Of a stretch of DNA of 12,010 nt, positions 1 to 7,814 are shown piece by piece. The notes under the pieces were generated by a model. It had not been told where the DNA came from, made no database searches, and saw nothing but the letters and a program-made list of their open reading frames with translations. The stretch is from Legionella longbeachae. GTDB lineage: Bacteria > Pseudomonadota > Gammaproteobacteria > Legionellales > Legionellaceae. The position numbers were made by a program, and so were the translations under genes. The stretch is from NCBI GenBank assembly GCA_016191305.1, contig JACPOX010000087.1, positions 1-12,010 on the forward strand. Direction: 5' to 3'. The stretch's first letter is position 1; each line of letters starts with the position of its first letter.

Positions 1-2
1 TG

Positions 3-46
3 TCATTATCCGCGCCCCTCTAGGGGGGAAAGGGTGAGGATAATGA
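3..46. repeat. Palindromic hairpin upstream of the carrier gene
   Basis: A 9-bp perfect inverted repeat (TCATTATCC at 3-11, GGATAATGA at 38-46) encloses a second short palindrome (CCCC at 15-18, GGGG at 23-26, loop TCTA). No T-run follows on the plus strand, so it is not a standard intrinsic terminator. It lies 30 bases upstream of the carrier start codon. It could be the remains of an upstream gene's 3' end, a REP-like element or a 5' leader structure. The sequence shows the pairing only; the role is unknown. Confidence 0.5.
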
Positions 47-76
47 ACTAATTGATTAAAACTATTGGAGAATATT

Positions 77-949
77 ATGACTCAAGTTAAATTTGAGGCG
101 CATACAAAAAAAATGCAGTTTAAAAAAAAGAAAAAAGGTTTAAGTATAATAGAAAGTATTATTTCTGGAAGTGTGTCAGGTGCGTTTGAAGTGCTAGTTG
201 ATCATCCTTTGTAGACTATTAAAACGCGCCTTCAAAAAGGGGCTCAATTCACTTTAAACCCTCAGATATTGTATCGAGGCATATTACCCAATGCTACCAG
301 CATGATCCCTATAACTGCAGTGCAAGTTGGTTTGGATCGTTTTTTCCAGGGGTGTTTTGATAATAAATATGAATTATCTACTACGCAAAAGCTGGCGAGT
401 TCTTTCTCTGCAGGTGTGGGATCTGCTTTAATAAGTTGTCCGACTGAAATGGTTATGACACATCAAATAAAGGATTTTTATTCAGCAGGAGTACAATTGA
501 TGAGACAAGGTGGTTGGTCTTATCTTTATACTGGGATGCTGGCTACAATGCTGTGTGAGGGTATGTTTTCTACATTTTTTCTTGGGGTGACTCCAGTATT
601 GAAAAATAGAATAAAAGAATATTACGCAAATGACTATTTTGCATCTTTGCTGGCAGGAATGACTGCGGGAGTTGGTGCAACATTGGCTTCTCAGGGATTT
701 GATGTAGTAAAAACAACTCAGCAGTCGGCTGTAGCTAAAACACCAATGGGTTTTTTTAAAGCTGCACAAAAACTTTATTCCGAAAATGGAGTAAATGGAT
801 TTTTTAAAGGAACGATACCAAGAGGAAGTCGAGTGATCGCTGCTGTAACGATTATGGGATGGGTGAATGAGACCATGACAGAAATGTTCTCTACCAGTCA
901 GGAAGAGAAAGAAACTGAATCCTTTTCAACAAAGAAAGGACTTAAATAA
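77..949 (+). pseudogene. Mitochondrial carrier family protein (LncP-like), interrupted by an amber codon
   Basis: The full frame runs 290 codons from an ATG at 77 with a strong Shine-Dalgarno (GGAG at 67-70, 6-base spacer), but codon 46 (212-214) is TAG. The family consists of six-helix solute carriers of eukaryotic organelles made of three repeats, each with a Px[DE]xx[KR] signature. Repeat 1 reads P44-L45-stop-T-I-K49-T-R, so the stop replaces the conserved acidic residue. Repeat 2 has PTEMVM (P122, E124). Repeat 3 has GFDVVK (D209, K212), with Gly in place of the usual Pro. The C-terminal FFKGTIPRGSRV is typical of the family's last helix region. The tail EEKETE (codons 276-281) resembles the acidic E-block of Dot/Icm secretion signals. 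L. pneumophila has a translocated carrier of this family, LncP. A TTG at 269 could start a 226-residue fragment lacking helix 1. Likely a pseudogene, unless the amber codon is suppressed or is a sequence error. Confidence 0.85.
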
Positions 950-958
950 TCTAAGTTA

Positions 959-991
959 GACATAAAAGGTATGTCCAATGCCTTTTATGTC
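959..991. repeat. 11-bp perfect inverted repeat after the carrier gene
   Basis: GACATAAAAGG (959-969) pairs perfectly with CCTTTTATGTC (981-991) around an 11-base loop, starting 9 bases after the carrier stop codon. The placement suits a transcript end, but no T-tract follows on either strand, so a rho-independent terminator is not well supported. It may stabilise a 3' end. Confidence 0.5.
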
Positions 992-1091
992 GTTACAGGA
1001 TTAATTACTAGCTTATTTTAGGAAGCTAATCGCTGTTTAATTTTTTGAAATTGAGGTATATTCGCGCAGGGTTTATTCATTGGTACTATAT

Positions 1092-1958
1092 ATGCTACAG
1101 AGTATGACAGCTTTTGCACGAGTACAACAGCAAATTGAAGTAGGTCAATTTTGTTGGGAAATCAAATCAGTGAATCATCGATATTTGGATGTTTCCTTTC
1201 GATTGCCTGAATCTTTCCGTTTTATAGAGCCTCATTTGCGAGCTATGTTACGTGATAAGATAAGTCGAGGAAAACTGGAATGTCAGCTAAAATACCAGGA
1301 TACAAGCACTAATAATCAGTCTATGCTTATAAATATGGGCATAGTAAATGCTTTAGTGGGCTTAGGTGAAAAATTGTCTGCATCACATCATTTGGCAAAT
1401 GATCTCGGAATTGCTGAGGTGCTTTCATGGCCTGGCGTTGTACAAACAAGCACACTTGATGTGGATGTATTAGTAGAACATGTACTTTCTTTATTTAAAG
1501 AAGCGATAGAACAATTAAGCCACATGAGGGCAACAGAAGGTAGGGCATTAAAAACTCATGTTACTGGACGATTAAATGAACTGGCTCTGGAAGTAGAGCG
1601 GGCAAGATCTCTGGTATTAATGCAATCAGGACGGGTTAAGGACAAACTATTAACTCGATTGAAAGGCCTGCAACTCGAAGTGCAAGATGCGCGGATAGAA
1701 CAGGAAATTGCTTTAATTTTAACACGTCTTGATGTCAGTGAGGAACTAGATAGATTGCAAATTCATCTTGATGAAGTGGGACGGACGTTAAATGATGATA
1801 AAATAGCAGGAAGACGTCTTGATTTTTTGATGCAAGAATTAAACAGAGAGGCGAATACGCTAAGTTCAAAATCTGACTCGGTGGAATTAACACAGACTGC
1901 AGTTGAAATGAAGGTATTAATTGAACAAATGCGTGAGCAAATTCAGAACATTGAGTGA
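1092..1958 (+). CDS. yicC: YicC family endoribonuclease
   Basis: Encodes 288 residues, matching the family's usual length (about 287). YicC proteins are conserved bacterial endoribonucleases, often encoded near gmk. The N-terminus MLQSMTAFAR aligns with the hallmark MIRSMTAYAR start, followed by the conserved WEIKSVNHRYLD and FRLPESFR segments. The C-terminal domain contains LMQELNREANTLSSKS and ends in VLIEQMREQIQNIE, nearly identical to the enterobacterial protein. The ATG at 1092 is chosen because it reproduces the family N-terminus; a TTG at 1080 in the same frame would add four residues. The Shine-Dalgarno is weak. The gene ends 9 bases before gmk, so the two are probably co-transcribed. 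The family assignment is firm; the exact RNA substrates are unknown. Confidence 0.95.
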   Translation: MLQSMTAFARVQQQIEVGQFCWEIKSVNHRYLDVSFRLPESFRFIEPHLRAMLRDKISRGKLECQLKYQDTSTNNQSMLINMGIVNALVGLGEKLSASHHLANDLGIAEVLSWPGVVQTSTLDVDVLVEHVLSLFKEAIEQLSHMRATEGRALKTHVTGRLNELALEVERARSLVLMQSGRVKDKLLTRLKGLQLEVQDARIEQEIALILTRLDVSEELDRLQIHLDEVGRTLNDDKIAGRRLDFLMQELNREANTLSSKSDSVELTQTAVEMKVLIEQMREQIQNIE

Positions 1959-1967
1959 GTATAAATT

Positions 1968-2594
1968 GTGGGTGATTATTTAGGTAATTTATTTATTGTT
2001 GCAGCACCTTCCGGAGGTGGCAAAACAAGTTTGGTAAAAAAATTGGTAGGAAGCCTCGCTGATATTGAAATATCGATTTCGCATACAACCCGCGCGATAA
2101 GACCAGGAGAGCAATATGGAGTAGATTACTTTTTTGTTGATGAAAAAGAATTTACACATATGATTGATAATTGTTCTTTTTTGGAGCATGCTCAGGTTTT
2201 TAATCACTTATATGGAACATCGATGGCGCAGATTACAAAGCGTTTAAGCGATGGCATTGATGTGGTTTTGGATATAGACTGGCAAGGGGCGGAGCAGATT
2301 AGGCGAGCTTTTCCAGGCGCGGTGAGTATTTTTATAGTGCCACCCTCGTTAGAAGTTTTAAAAGAACGCTTATTGAACAGACGACAAGATAATCATGAAG
2401 TGATTAGTGAACGCATGAAAAAGGCACAGGATGAATTAAGCCATTATTCTGAGTTCGATTACTTAATCGTTAATGATAATTTTGAAAAAGCAGCTTTTGA
2501 ATTGGGAGCTATTGTGATTGCAAATCGCCTGCGTATCGAGAGACAGGTAAATAAACAATCAAAATTGCTTTCCTTCCTGATGTCATCGCAGTAA
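1968..2594 (+). CDS. gmk: Guanylate kinase
   Basis: A cytoplasmic P-loop kinase of 208 residues (E. coli has 207) that phosphorylates GMP to GDP with ATP, supplying the GTP pool from which ppGpp is made. The P-loop APSGGGKTS spans residues 13-21. The GMP-binding region holds S38, TTR (40-42), [12 protein letters not shown] (45-56) and E73. The conserved DIDWQGA is at 102-108, and the Arg-rich lid RLLNRRQD at 134-141. The start is GTG at 1968, preceded by GAGTGAG (1953-1959), a fair Shine-Dalgarno that overlaps the end of yicC. This suggests translational coupling. Nothing in the sequence looks damaged. Confidence 0.97.
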   Translation: MGDYLGNLFIVAAPSGGGKTSLVKKLVGSLADIEISISHTTRAIRPGEQYGVDYFFVDEKEFTHMIDNCSFLEHAQVFNHLYGTSMAQITKRLSDGIDVVLDIDWQGAEQIRRAFPGAVSIFIVPPSLEVLKERLLNRRQDNHEVISERMKKAQDELSHYSEFDYLIVNDNFEKAAFELGAIVIANRLRIERQVNKQSKLLSFLMSSQ

Positions 2595-2625
2595 AATGTG
2601 AAATTTTGCTACCGGAGAATGAATT

Positions 2626-2829
2626 ATGGCACGAGTTACAGTGGAAGATTGTTTAGAGCACGTTGCAAATCGATTCGAATTAGTCATGGTGGCTACGAAA
2701 AGAGCTCGACAAATTGCTGTTCGCGGAGATCAGCCAATGGTGGAATGGGAAAATGATAAACCTACTGTAGTAGCTCTGCGTGAAATTGCAGAGGGTTTGG
2801 TTACTGCAGATATTTTAGATAAAGAATAA
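2626..2829 (+). CDS. rpoZ: RNA polymerase omega subunit
   Basis: The omega subunit, which helps assemble beta-prime and contributes to one ppGpp-binding site on RNA polymerase in E. coli. The N-terminus [20 protein letters not shown] is nearly identical to the family consensus, and the conserved [17 protein letters not shown] follows at residues 42-58. The protein has 67 residues against 91 in E. coli; it lacks the flexible C-terminal tail but keeps the core. A clear GGAG (2614-2617) lies 8 bases before the ATG. It starts 31 bases after gmk, in the conserved gmk-rpoZ-spoT order. Confidence 0.96.
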   Translation: MARVTVEDCLEHVANRFELVMVATKRARQIAVRGDQPMVEWENDKPTVVALREIAEGLVTADILDKE

Positions 2830-2868
2830 TAAATTTGCCAATTAGTTAAGGAAAGGTAAAACTTTAAC

Positions 2869-2945
2869 ATGTAGGCTGGGCTCCTAGCCCAACATGAACT
2901 CTGCCTAACGTAAAGCCTTTTTTGGGCCAGGGGCCCAACCTGCAC
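2869..2945. repeat. Compound palindromic (REP/MITE-like) intergenic element
   Basis: Two hairpins make up an imperfect long palindrome between rpoZ and spoT. The left hairpin is TGGGCT (2877-2882), loop CCT, AGCCCA (2886-2891). The right hairpin is TTGGGCC (2922-2928), loop AGG, GGCCCAA (2932-2938). The outer ends also match as an inverted repeat: 2869-2882 against the complement of 2932-2945 agrees at 10 of 14 positions. The GTAGGxTGGGC...GCCCAAC theme is a common dispersed palindrome type in bacterial genomes. It probably represents a non-autonomous repeat inserted into the operon spacer. Its effect on rpoZ-spoT transcription is unknown. Confidence 0.7.
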
Positions 2946-3013
2946 ACTAAGAGATCTTTTTGTGCAATGCAGTGAAGCAGGGATGCCCTATACTTATAAT
3001 GAGAGGTATGGCC

Positions 3014-3613
3014 ATGTTAGATACTCGGGAGTACTGCGTGAGCTACTTTAAGGAGCTCGATGAAGAGCTGAAATATTATCTTGAGCAGTCACAAATAGAA
3101 AAATGTTACCAAGCCTATTTGGTTGCTGAAAGGGCGCATCATGGACAAATGCGTCGTTCTGGTGAGCCCTATATTACTCATCCTGTCTCAGCCGCACTGA
3201 TTCTTGCTCGCATGCGCCTAGATTATCAAACCATTATGGCTACTTTACTCCATGATGTCGTTGAAGATACCTCAATAAGCAAAGAAGAATTAACAAAACA
3301 ATTCGGTGAAGAAATTACCGCTCTTGTTGATGGTGTGACTAAATTAACTAAAATCAAATTTGAATCAAGAGCAGAAGCCCAAGCAGAAAATTTTCGTAAG
3401 ATGGTTTTGGCTATGGTGAAAGACATCCGTGTCATTATCGTAAAATTAGCAGATCGCTTACATAATATGCGCACTCTTGGAGCAATGCCTTATGCGAAAC
3501 GCAGACGCATAGCTGTAGAGACTCTGGAAATCTATGCGCCTATTGCCAATCGTTTGGGTATGCATTCTATTTATGTAGGTCTTGAAAATCACGTGGTAAT
3601 CGACGTGAATTAA
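3014..3613 (+). CDS. spoT: SpoT N-terminal fragment: ppGpp hydrolase (HD) domain
   Basis: The 5' part of a bifunctional (p)ppGpp synthetase/hydrolase, which degrades the alarmone to GDP or GTP and pyrophosphate. The 199 codons cover the HD hydrolase domain with all expected metal and catalytic residues: H56 (YITHPV), H80-D81 and E84-D85 (LLHDVVEDT), and D147 (KLADRLHNMRT). The family match continues through IYAPIANRLGMHSIYVGLEN, then the frame runs into an unrelated seven-residue tail and a stop at 3611. The ATG at 3014 is preferred because GAGAGG (3001-3006) lies 7 bases upstream; an ATG at 3008 in the same frame is too close to it. Family alignment shows the gene should continue into the frame that starts near 3592, so this is one half of a broken spoT. 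The hydrolase half might still be active. Confidence 0.9.
   Translation: MLDTREYCVSYFKELDEELKYYLEQSQIEKCYQAYLVAERAHHGQMRRSGEPYITHPVSAALILARMRLDYQTIMATLLHDVVEDTSISKEELTKQFGEEITALVDGVTKLTKIKFESRAEAQAENFRKMVLAMVKDIRVIIVKLADRLHNMRTLGAMPYAKRRRIAVETLEIYAPIANRLGMHSIYVGLENHVVIDVN
3587..3592 (+). other. Frame-breaking deletion junction in spoT
   Basis: The first frame matches SpoT through Gly-Leu-Glu-Asn (ending at 3589). The -1 frame resumes at 3592 with R-G-N-R-R-E-L-T-Q, matching E. coli SpoT A-R-G-N-R-K-E-M. In E. coli 21 residues lie between these points (LGFEALYPNRYRV and onward to KAA), and here only 2 bases remain. This implies about 61 nt lost, which is not a multiple of three. The estimate assumes normal family spacing. 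The junction falls between the hydrolase and synthetase domains. Confidence 0.8.
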
Positions 3614-3633
3614 CCCAGACTATTGAGAGAGAT

Positions 3634-5103
3634 TTGCAATTAGCTCTCGCTCAGCTGAATATTCCTTATGAACAAGTATTTGGCAGACAAAAGCATTTAT
3701 ATAGTATTTATCGTAAGATGCGTCAGAAAAAAGCCTCATTTACTGAAATTACTGATGTTTTTGCTTTTCGCGTGATTACTGAAGATATTGATTCCTGTTA
3801 TCGTATCTTGGGAGCTCTGCATTGCACTTACAAGCCTGTCCCACAACGTTTTAAAGATTATATCGGTATTCCTAAAGCTAATGGATATCAATCTTTGCAT
3901 ACTACTTTGTTTGGACCTTTTGGGGTACCTCTTGAAGTGCAGATTCGTACACGAGATATGGATAAAGTTGCTGATAATGGAGTGGCAGCTCATTGGATTT
4001 ATAAATCCTCTGGCCTAGAAGTTAATGAAGCGCAGTTGCGTGCAAGAGAATGGGTACAAAGTTTATTGGAAATGCAACGAAGCACTGGGAATTCGTTGGA
4101 ATTTATTGAAAATGTAAAAATTGATTTATTTCCTGACGAAGTATATGTATTTACTCCCAAAGGTCATATCATGGAGTTGCCTAAAGGTGCTACCCCTGTT
4201 GATTTTGCCTATTCAGTGCACTCAGATGTGGGTAATAGTTGTGTTGCAGCGAAGGTAAACAGAAAGCTCGTTCCCTTGAGCATTCCTTTATCTAATGGTC
4301 AAACTGTAGAAATTATTACAGCCTCAGGAGCTCATCCCAATCCAACTTGGTTAAATTTCGTGGTTACTGGAAAAGCTCGATCTAATATCCGACACTTCCT
4401 GAAAAGTCAACAAAATAGCGAATCAATTAGTTTGGGGAAACGCTTACTTGAACAATCATTAAAAGAATTATCCAGTGATTATGCCAAAGTTCCCCCAGAA
4501 TCACTGCATGCTCTGCTGAGTGATTTACATTATAAAACATTGGATGATATGTTATTTGCCATTGGTATAGGTAACCAAATGGCAATGGTTATTGCCAAGA
4601 GATTAGTTGTGACTCAAGATTCACATGAGCTTGATAAAAGTATTAAAGCCCACCCCTTAGCAATTAAAGGAACAGAAGGAATGGTGGTGCATTTTGGCGA
4701 ATGTTGTCAACCAATCCCTGGTGATAATATTGTTGGAAAGTTCCAACAAGGGCGGGGCATTATTGTTCATAGTAGTGATTGTATTACTTTAAAACATTCG
4801 CGTACTGGTTTGGAACAATTTGTTGCTTTACGCTGGGATGATCAGGTCGAAGGAGAATATTGGGTTGATATTACCGTTGATGTAGTGAATGAACGTGGCG
4901 TCTTAGCGTCCTTGGCCACCGCTATTTCAGAATCAGGATCAAATATAGGTAATATCAATGTCGATCCACGAGATGGACGGCATAATGCTGTCACATTTTC
5001 AATTAGTGTTATAGACAGGACGCACTTGGCTCGTGTTATGCGCAGACTAAGAGCTAATAAGGTGGTGATGCGCCTTTATAGAAAAAAACAAGGGGATCTT
5101 TAA
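3634..5103 (+). CDS. spoT: SpoT C-terminal fragment: synthetase, TGS and ACT domains
   Basis: The remainder of SpoT, in the -1 frame relative to the 5' part. SpoT-like sequence in this frame begins at 3592; 3634 is only the first possible start (TTG) and has no well-placed Shine-Dalgarno. The synthetase domain contains [32 protein letters not shown] and [13 protein letters not shown] is the RxKD motif of bifunctional Rel/SpoT enzymes, not the ExDD of RelA. The TGS domain includes [27 protein letters not shown], beginning near residue 170. A conserved Cys-Cys segment ([11 protein letters not shown]) lies near residue 353, and a C-terminal ACT domain covers about 410-489. The frame is otherwise intact to a TAA that overlaps ridA. 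Without its normal start it is probably untranslated or made only by weak reinitiation. Confidence 0.88.
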   Translation: MQLALAQLNIPYEQVFGRQKHLYSIYRKMRQKKASFTEITDVFAFRVITEDIDSCYRILGALHCTYKPVPQRFKDYIGIPKANGYQSLHTTLFGPFGVPLEVQIRTRDMDKVADNGVAAHWIYKSSGLEVNEAQLRAREWVQSLLEMQRSTGNSLEFIENVKIDLFPDEVYVFTPKGHIMELPKGATPVDFAYSVHSDVGNSCVAAKVNRKLVPLSIPLSNGQTVEIITASGAHPNPTWLNFVVTGKARSNIRHFLKSQQNSESISLGKRLLEQSLKELSSDYAKVPPESLHALLSDLHYKTLDDMLFAIGIGNQMAMVIAKRLVVTQDSHELDKSIKAHPLAIKGTEGMVVHFGECCQPIPGDNIVGKFQQGRGIIVHSSDCITLKHSRTGLEQFVALRWDDQVEGEYWVDITVDVVNERGVLASLATAISESGSNIGNINVDPRDGRHNAVTFSISVIDRTHLARVMRRLRANKVVMRLYRKKQGDL

Positions 5104-5486
5104 TGCAAGCGATACATACGAAACTGGCTCCAGAAGCTATTGGAACCTATTCACAAGCCATTCAATGCGGTGAAACAGTTTATCTTTCAGGACAAATACC
5201 ACTAGATCCTGTAAGCATGCAACTTTGTAGTGATGACATTAAACTGCAAATTACCCAAGTTCTGGAAAATTTATCAGCAGTTTGTGAAGCTGCTGGAGGC
5301 AGTTTGGCAAAAATAGTGAAATTGAATGTTTATCTGACTGATTTACGACATTTTTCTTTAATTAATGAAGCAATGAGTCGTTATTTTGCTGCACCTTATC
5401 CAGCTAGAGCTGCGATAGAGGTTTCTGCATTACCAAAAGATGCACAGGTTGAGATGGATGGCATTATGGTTTTATCTTCAAAATGA
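5103..5486 (+). CDS. ridA: RidA family 2-iminobutanoate/2-iminopropanoate deaminase
   Basis: A small cytoplasmic enamine/imine deaminase that hydrolyses reactive 2-aminoacrylate-type intermediates released by PLP enzymes. Its 127 residues match the family length. GTYSQA (14-19, including Y16), [10 protein letters not shown] (27-36) and the signature [20 protein letters not shown] (100-119) are present. R102 corresponds to the carboxylate-binding Arg105 of E. coli RidA and E117 to Glu120, so it looks catalytically complete. The ATG shares its A with the spoT stop codon (TAATG), with AGGGGA at 5091-5096 as Shine-Dalgarno. Tight coupling to the spoT 3' part is expected, so loss of translation through spoT could lower RidA output. 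Confidence 0.95.
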   Translation: MQAIHTKLAPEAIGTYSQAIQCGETVYLSGQIPLDPVSMQLCSDDIKLQITQVLENLSAVCEAAGGSLAKIVKLNVYLTDLRHFSLINEAMSRYFAAPYPARAAIEVSALPKDAQVEMDGIMVLSSK

Positions 5487-5516
5487 TTTTTTTTGATTTA
5501 TAGTTAGAGTTTATTT

Positions 5517-7388
5517 ATGAGTATTATTTCTCTTCATGGTGTAAGCCTCAATATAGCAGGTAATCAGTTGTTAGATAAAGCTGATTGGCAGGTACAAGCG
5601 CAAGATCGTATTGCATTGGTAGGCCGAAATGGTGCTGGGAAGTCCACTCTTCTTAAGCTTCTTCAAGGCGATTTGACTCCTGATAGTGGACAAATAAATC
5701 AGCTTTCAGGACTGCGCATTGCTGGGTTGACTCAGGAAGTTCCGATTACCGGAGCAGAGTCTGTTTATCATTTTTTAGTAAAAAGTCTTGGCGAAGTAGG
5801 AGAGGTTTTATCTCGCTTTAACGAATTATCTCAGCAAGGTGATATAGATAAATTAGCTTTATGTCAACAACAAATGGATAATTTACATGCTTGGGATATA
5901 TTGCCGCAAATAGATACTATGGCTAGTCGTCTAGGTATAGTTACTCAAGAACAGATGAATAACTTGTCTGGTGGAATGAAACGACGTGTTTTGTTAGCAG
6001 CGGCACTTATTGCTGCTCCAGATCTGTTACTTTTGGATGAACCAACAAACCATTTAGATATTGAAGCGATTGAATGGTTAGAATCGTATCTGAAGAATTT
6101 TAAGGGAGCCGTATTGCTGGTTACTCATGATAGAGAATTCTTAAGTCAAGTAACGAATCGTATCGTGGAAATTGATCGCGGAACTTTGCATCAACACGAT
6201 TGTAATTACGAAACTTATCTGGATAGGCGAGAGACAATTCGGCTTAGCGAACAAAAGCAAAATGATTTATTTGATAAGAAATTGGCTGGAGAAGAGACTT
6301 GGATTCGTACTGGAATTAAAGCACGCAGAACACGTAATGAAGGCAGAGTGCGTGCATTAAAGGCATTAAGAGATGAATACAAGGAGCGTCGTAATCAACT
6401 AGGTAAAGTAAAATCTTTTTCATTGGATGTTAATCGTTCGGGTTCAGTGGTTATAGAAGCTAATCATGTGAATTATACTCTCGGAGATAAATCTATAGTA
6501 CGTGATTTTTCCTTATTACTCACTCGTGGAGACAAACTTGGGATAATCGGTCCTAATGGATGTGGTAAAACGACTTTGATACGTTTACTATTAGGAGAGC
6601 TACAACCCGATGCGGGTCAAATTAAGCTAGGTACTTCCCTAAGTGTTGCGTATTTTGATCAATTGCGTCGACTGTTGCATGAAGATCAAAGCGTTATGTT
6701 TAATGTGGGAGATGGCGCTGATTATGTAACAATTAATGGCAAACAAAAACATGTTGCCAGTTATTTGCGAGAATTTTTATTTTCTCCAGAACGGTTTAAT
6801 CAACCGGTTTCTGTTTTGTCAGGTGGAGAAAGAAACAGATTATTGTTAGCAAAATTATTTGCCAAACCAGTAAATTTGTTAGTGATGGATGAACCTACCA
6901 ATGATTTGGATATTGAAACATTGGAACTTCTGGAAGGAATGTTAGCTGATTATCCTGGAACTTTAATTTTAATTAGTCATGACCGATTATTTATTAATCA
7001 GGTTGTTACCAGTGTCCTGGTTTATGAAAAAGAAGGGCAATTCAATGAATTTGTTGGTGGCTATGATGAATATAAAATGCACAGAAAGCAACAGCGTGAG
7101 GTAGAGGTGAAAAACACGGCAGCAGCTGTTGCTGTCAAATCCAACCCGACAACAAATAAATTAAGCTTTAATGAACAGCGAGAATTAGCTCAATTACCAC
7201 AAAAAATTGAGCATTTGGAAAAGAAAATTGCTGAGCTACAATCACAAATGGCTGATCCAAAGTTTTATCAACAAGATGCACAGGTAATTTCGAAGATCAA
7301 TCAGAGTTTAGCGGAAGATGAAGCTTCATTAATGCAGCTTTATACTCGTTGGGAAGTATTAGAAGATGTTGAGAAAAGGAACAAATAA
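5517..7388 (+). CDS. uup: ABC-F family ATPase, Uup type
   Basis: A soluble tandem-ATPase ABC-F protein that lacks membrane helices and acts on the ribosome or on DNA-linked processes, not as a transporter. Its 623 residues compare with 635 in E. coli Uup. The first nucleotide-binding domain has Walker A GRNGAGKS (36-43), signature LSGGM (150-154), Walker B LLLLDEPTNHLD (170-181, catalytic E175) and H204. The interdomain linker contains WIRTGIKARRTRNEGRVRALKA (262-283), a Uup hallmark. The second domain has GPNGCGKT (345-352), LSGGE (434-438), LLVMDEPTNDLD (454-465, E459) and H488. A C-terminal coiled coil (about 550-615, PQKIEHLEKKIAELQSQM) matches the DNA-binding tail of Uup. AGAG at 5506-5509 precedes the ATG. 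It is 30 bases after ridA, so it may share that transcript. Confidence 0.93.
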   Translation: MSIISLHGVSLNIAGNQLLDKADWQVQAQDRIALVGRNGAGKSTLLKLLQGDLTPDSGQINQLSGLRIAGLTQEVPITGAESVYHFLVKSLGEVGEVLSRFNELSQQGDIDKLALCQQQMDNLHAWDILPQIDTMASRLGIVTQEQMNNLSGGMKRRVLLAAALIAAPDLLLLDEPTNHLDIEAIEWLESYLKNFKGAVLLVTHDREFLSQVTNRIVEIDRGTLHQHDCNYETYLDRRETIRLSEQKQNDLFDKKLAGEETWIRTGIKARRTRNEGRVRALKALRDEYKERRNQLGKVKSFSLDVNRSGSVVIEANHVNYTLGDKSIVRDFSLLLTRGDKLGIIGPNGCGKTTLIRLLLGELQPDAGQIKLGTSLSVAYFDQLRRLLHEDQSVMFNVGDGADYVTINGKQKHVASYLREFLFSPERFNQPVSVLSGGERNRLLLAKLFAKPVNLLVMDEPTNDLDIETLELLEGMLADYPGTLILISHDRLFINQVVTSVLVYEKEGQFNEFVGGYDEYKMHRKQQREVEVKNTAAAVAVKSNPTTNKLSFNEQRELAQLPQKIEHLEKKIAELQSQMADPKFYQQDAQVISKINQSLAEDEASLMQLYTRWEVLEDVEKRNK

Positions 7389-7799
7389 ATGTTAGTGACC
7401 CTAGCCTTGGTGGTTCTTTTAGGTTCTATTTTTGTTTTCTTTTCAGATGAATTTATAAAGACTTTTAAGAAATTGTTTGCAATAAAAGGAGCTAAATTAT
7501 TTATACCTCTATTAGCAGCTTCCTGGTTTGTCTATACATTTGATTTTTGGTGTTTGTGGGCAATCTTTTATTTACGTGAAATACTGCGTGCTGTGTTTGT
7601 ATTTGTGGTGAGTATTATACCTGTTCAGCCAGGGGCGACATCAATAGTATTGGTGATTTTGTTAACAGTTCTTTCTGTTGCTCCAGTATGGATAATGGAT
7701 GCCCTGTCGCGAAGGAAAACCTATAAGGGTTATAAGTATCCTTATATAACTAGTGGAGTCATTTGGATTGTTTGTGTTGTTCTATTAATTGTCATATAA
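7389..7799 (+). CDS. Small multi-pass inner membrane protein, unknown function
   Basis: A 136-residue, very hydrophobic protein that I do not recognise as a named family. Likely membrane segments are residues 1-18, 37-61, 66-78, 84-104 and 119-136. They are separated by short basic loops such as KTFKKLFAIKGAK (24-36) and SRRKTYKGYKYP (107-118), which predict cytoplasmic sides. The ATG follows the uup stop directly with no spacer, so it is probably translated by coupling to uup. It ends 15 bases before the convergent minus-strand ORF, and no terminator hairpin is visible between them. Coding looks likely from the operon position and helix-loop pattern. No catalytic motif is seen. Confidence 0.75.
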   Translation: MLVTLALVVLLGSIFVFFSDEFIKTFKKLFAIKGAKLFIPLLAASWFVYTFDFWCLWAIFYLREILRAVFVFVVSIIPVQPGATSIVLVILLTVLSVAPVWIMDALSRRKTYKGYKYPYITSGVIWIVCVVLLIVI

Positions 7800-7814
7800 A
7801 TTACTCTTGCAACG

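Noticed and set aside
1034..1062. Possible promoter for yicC (TGTTTA, 17 bases, TATATT).
   Set aside because: The -10 is fair but the -35 matches consensus at only 2 of 6 positions, and AT-rich spacers give such matches by chance.
2960..3013. Longer SpoT N-terminus from a TTG at 2960.
   Set aside because: The added residues do not match the family, there is no Shine-Dalgarno, and a GAGAGG is well placed for the ATG at 3014.
5484..5500. T8 run right after the ridA stop as a terminator.
   Set aside because: No GC-rich stem precedes it, so an intrinsic terminator is not supported.
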